From positions 22,652,341 to 22,716,340 of the forward strand of contig NC_092575.1 of the NCBI RefSeq assembly GCF_037975245.1: DNA of 64,000 nt. Reading direction: 5' to 3'. The translations under genes were made by a program, and so were the position numbers. Shown piece after piece: positions 63,731 through 64,000 of the stretch. Below the pieces are notes generated by a model that saw only the letters and a program-made list of their open reading frames with translations, did no database searches and was not told the origin of the DNA. The stretch comes from Apostichopus japonicus. Lineage: Eukaryota; Echinodermata; Holothuroidea; Aspidochirotida; Stichopodidae. Each line of letters starts with the position of its first letter. The first letter of the stretch is position 1.

Positions 63731-64000
63731 GGCTCCGACGCCCTGAATTAAATAAATGTCATAAGAAAAAAACAGAAAGCATTTCTTAATGTCAACAAAT
63801 GGGTAATTCCAAAACCATGTGCAGTTGCCAACAAATTTCTATGACCTAGCACTGTCATTATGTCATGAATGCATGTACCCTATACAGTACAGGTGAAGTG
63901 CTAATATTGTGTTTTTGTTCGTTTAATAATTGATTGCGTTTAAAAATAAAGCCATGTTCCACGCCTTGCGTGTACTCGTAGTGTAAACGCAAATGTTCAT

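Overview
The window is A+T-rich eukaryotic DNA, dominated by introns and repeats, from an animal. I see no bacterial gene, tRNA or rRNA. Two genes can be rebuilt from splice sites, reading frame and protein similarity. The vertebrate-like Slingshot N-terminus, 17-22 kb introns, clusters of AGGCCTA and GC-rich palindromic repeats of a kind I associate with marine invertebrates suggest a marine deuterostome. A sea cucumber or other echinoderm is my guess, which the sequence does not prove.

The backbone is the 5' half of a Slingshot (SSH) cofilin phosphatase gene on the minus strand. It starts at 62036-62039 and runs off the left edge. Five coding exons (62039-61971, 40028-39988, 22762-22683, 3839-3769, 1351-1104) keep a continuous frame and match the SSH N-terminal domain in order. 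The catalytic half lies outside. A sixth exon, 13784-13679, is a phase-compatible alternative first exon that would replace the first three.

Nested in the 21.9 kb first intron on the plus strand is a complete three-exon gene (46640-50325) for a 192-residue protein I cannot name. A promoter-like stretch precedes it. A further unidentified open frame (52762-53049) sits beside a cluster of inverted repeats.

The rest is repeats. There are two 5'-truncated non-LTR retrotransposon copies with exact target-site duplications (9308-9652 and 23244-23825), a foldback element with long inverted repeats (12782-13342), and a MITE-like element with a telomere-like core (47430-47689). A dispersed ~80-150 bp family ending near GGAGACAGGTAAG has about ten copies. 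Minisatellites occur at about 3.9, 8.6, 11.5, 19.4, 25.8, 33.2, 34.0, 35.0, 45.2, 53.4 and 57.5 kb. The right edge (62.4-63.7 kb), upstream of the Slingshot start, holds GC-rich hairpin repeats unlike the rest of the window.
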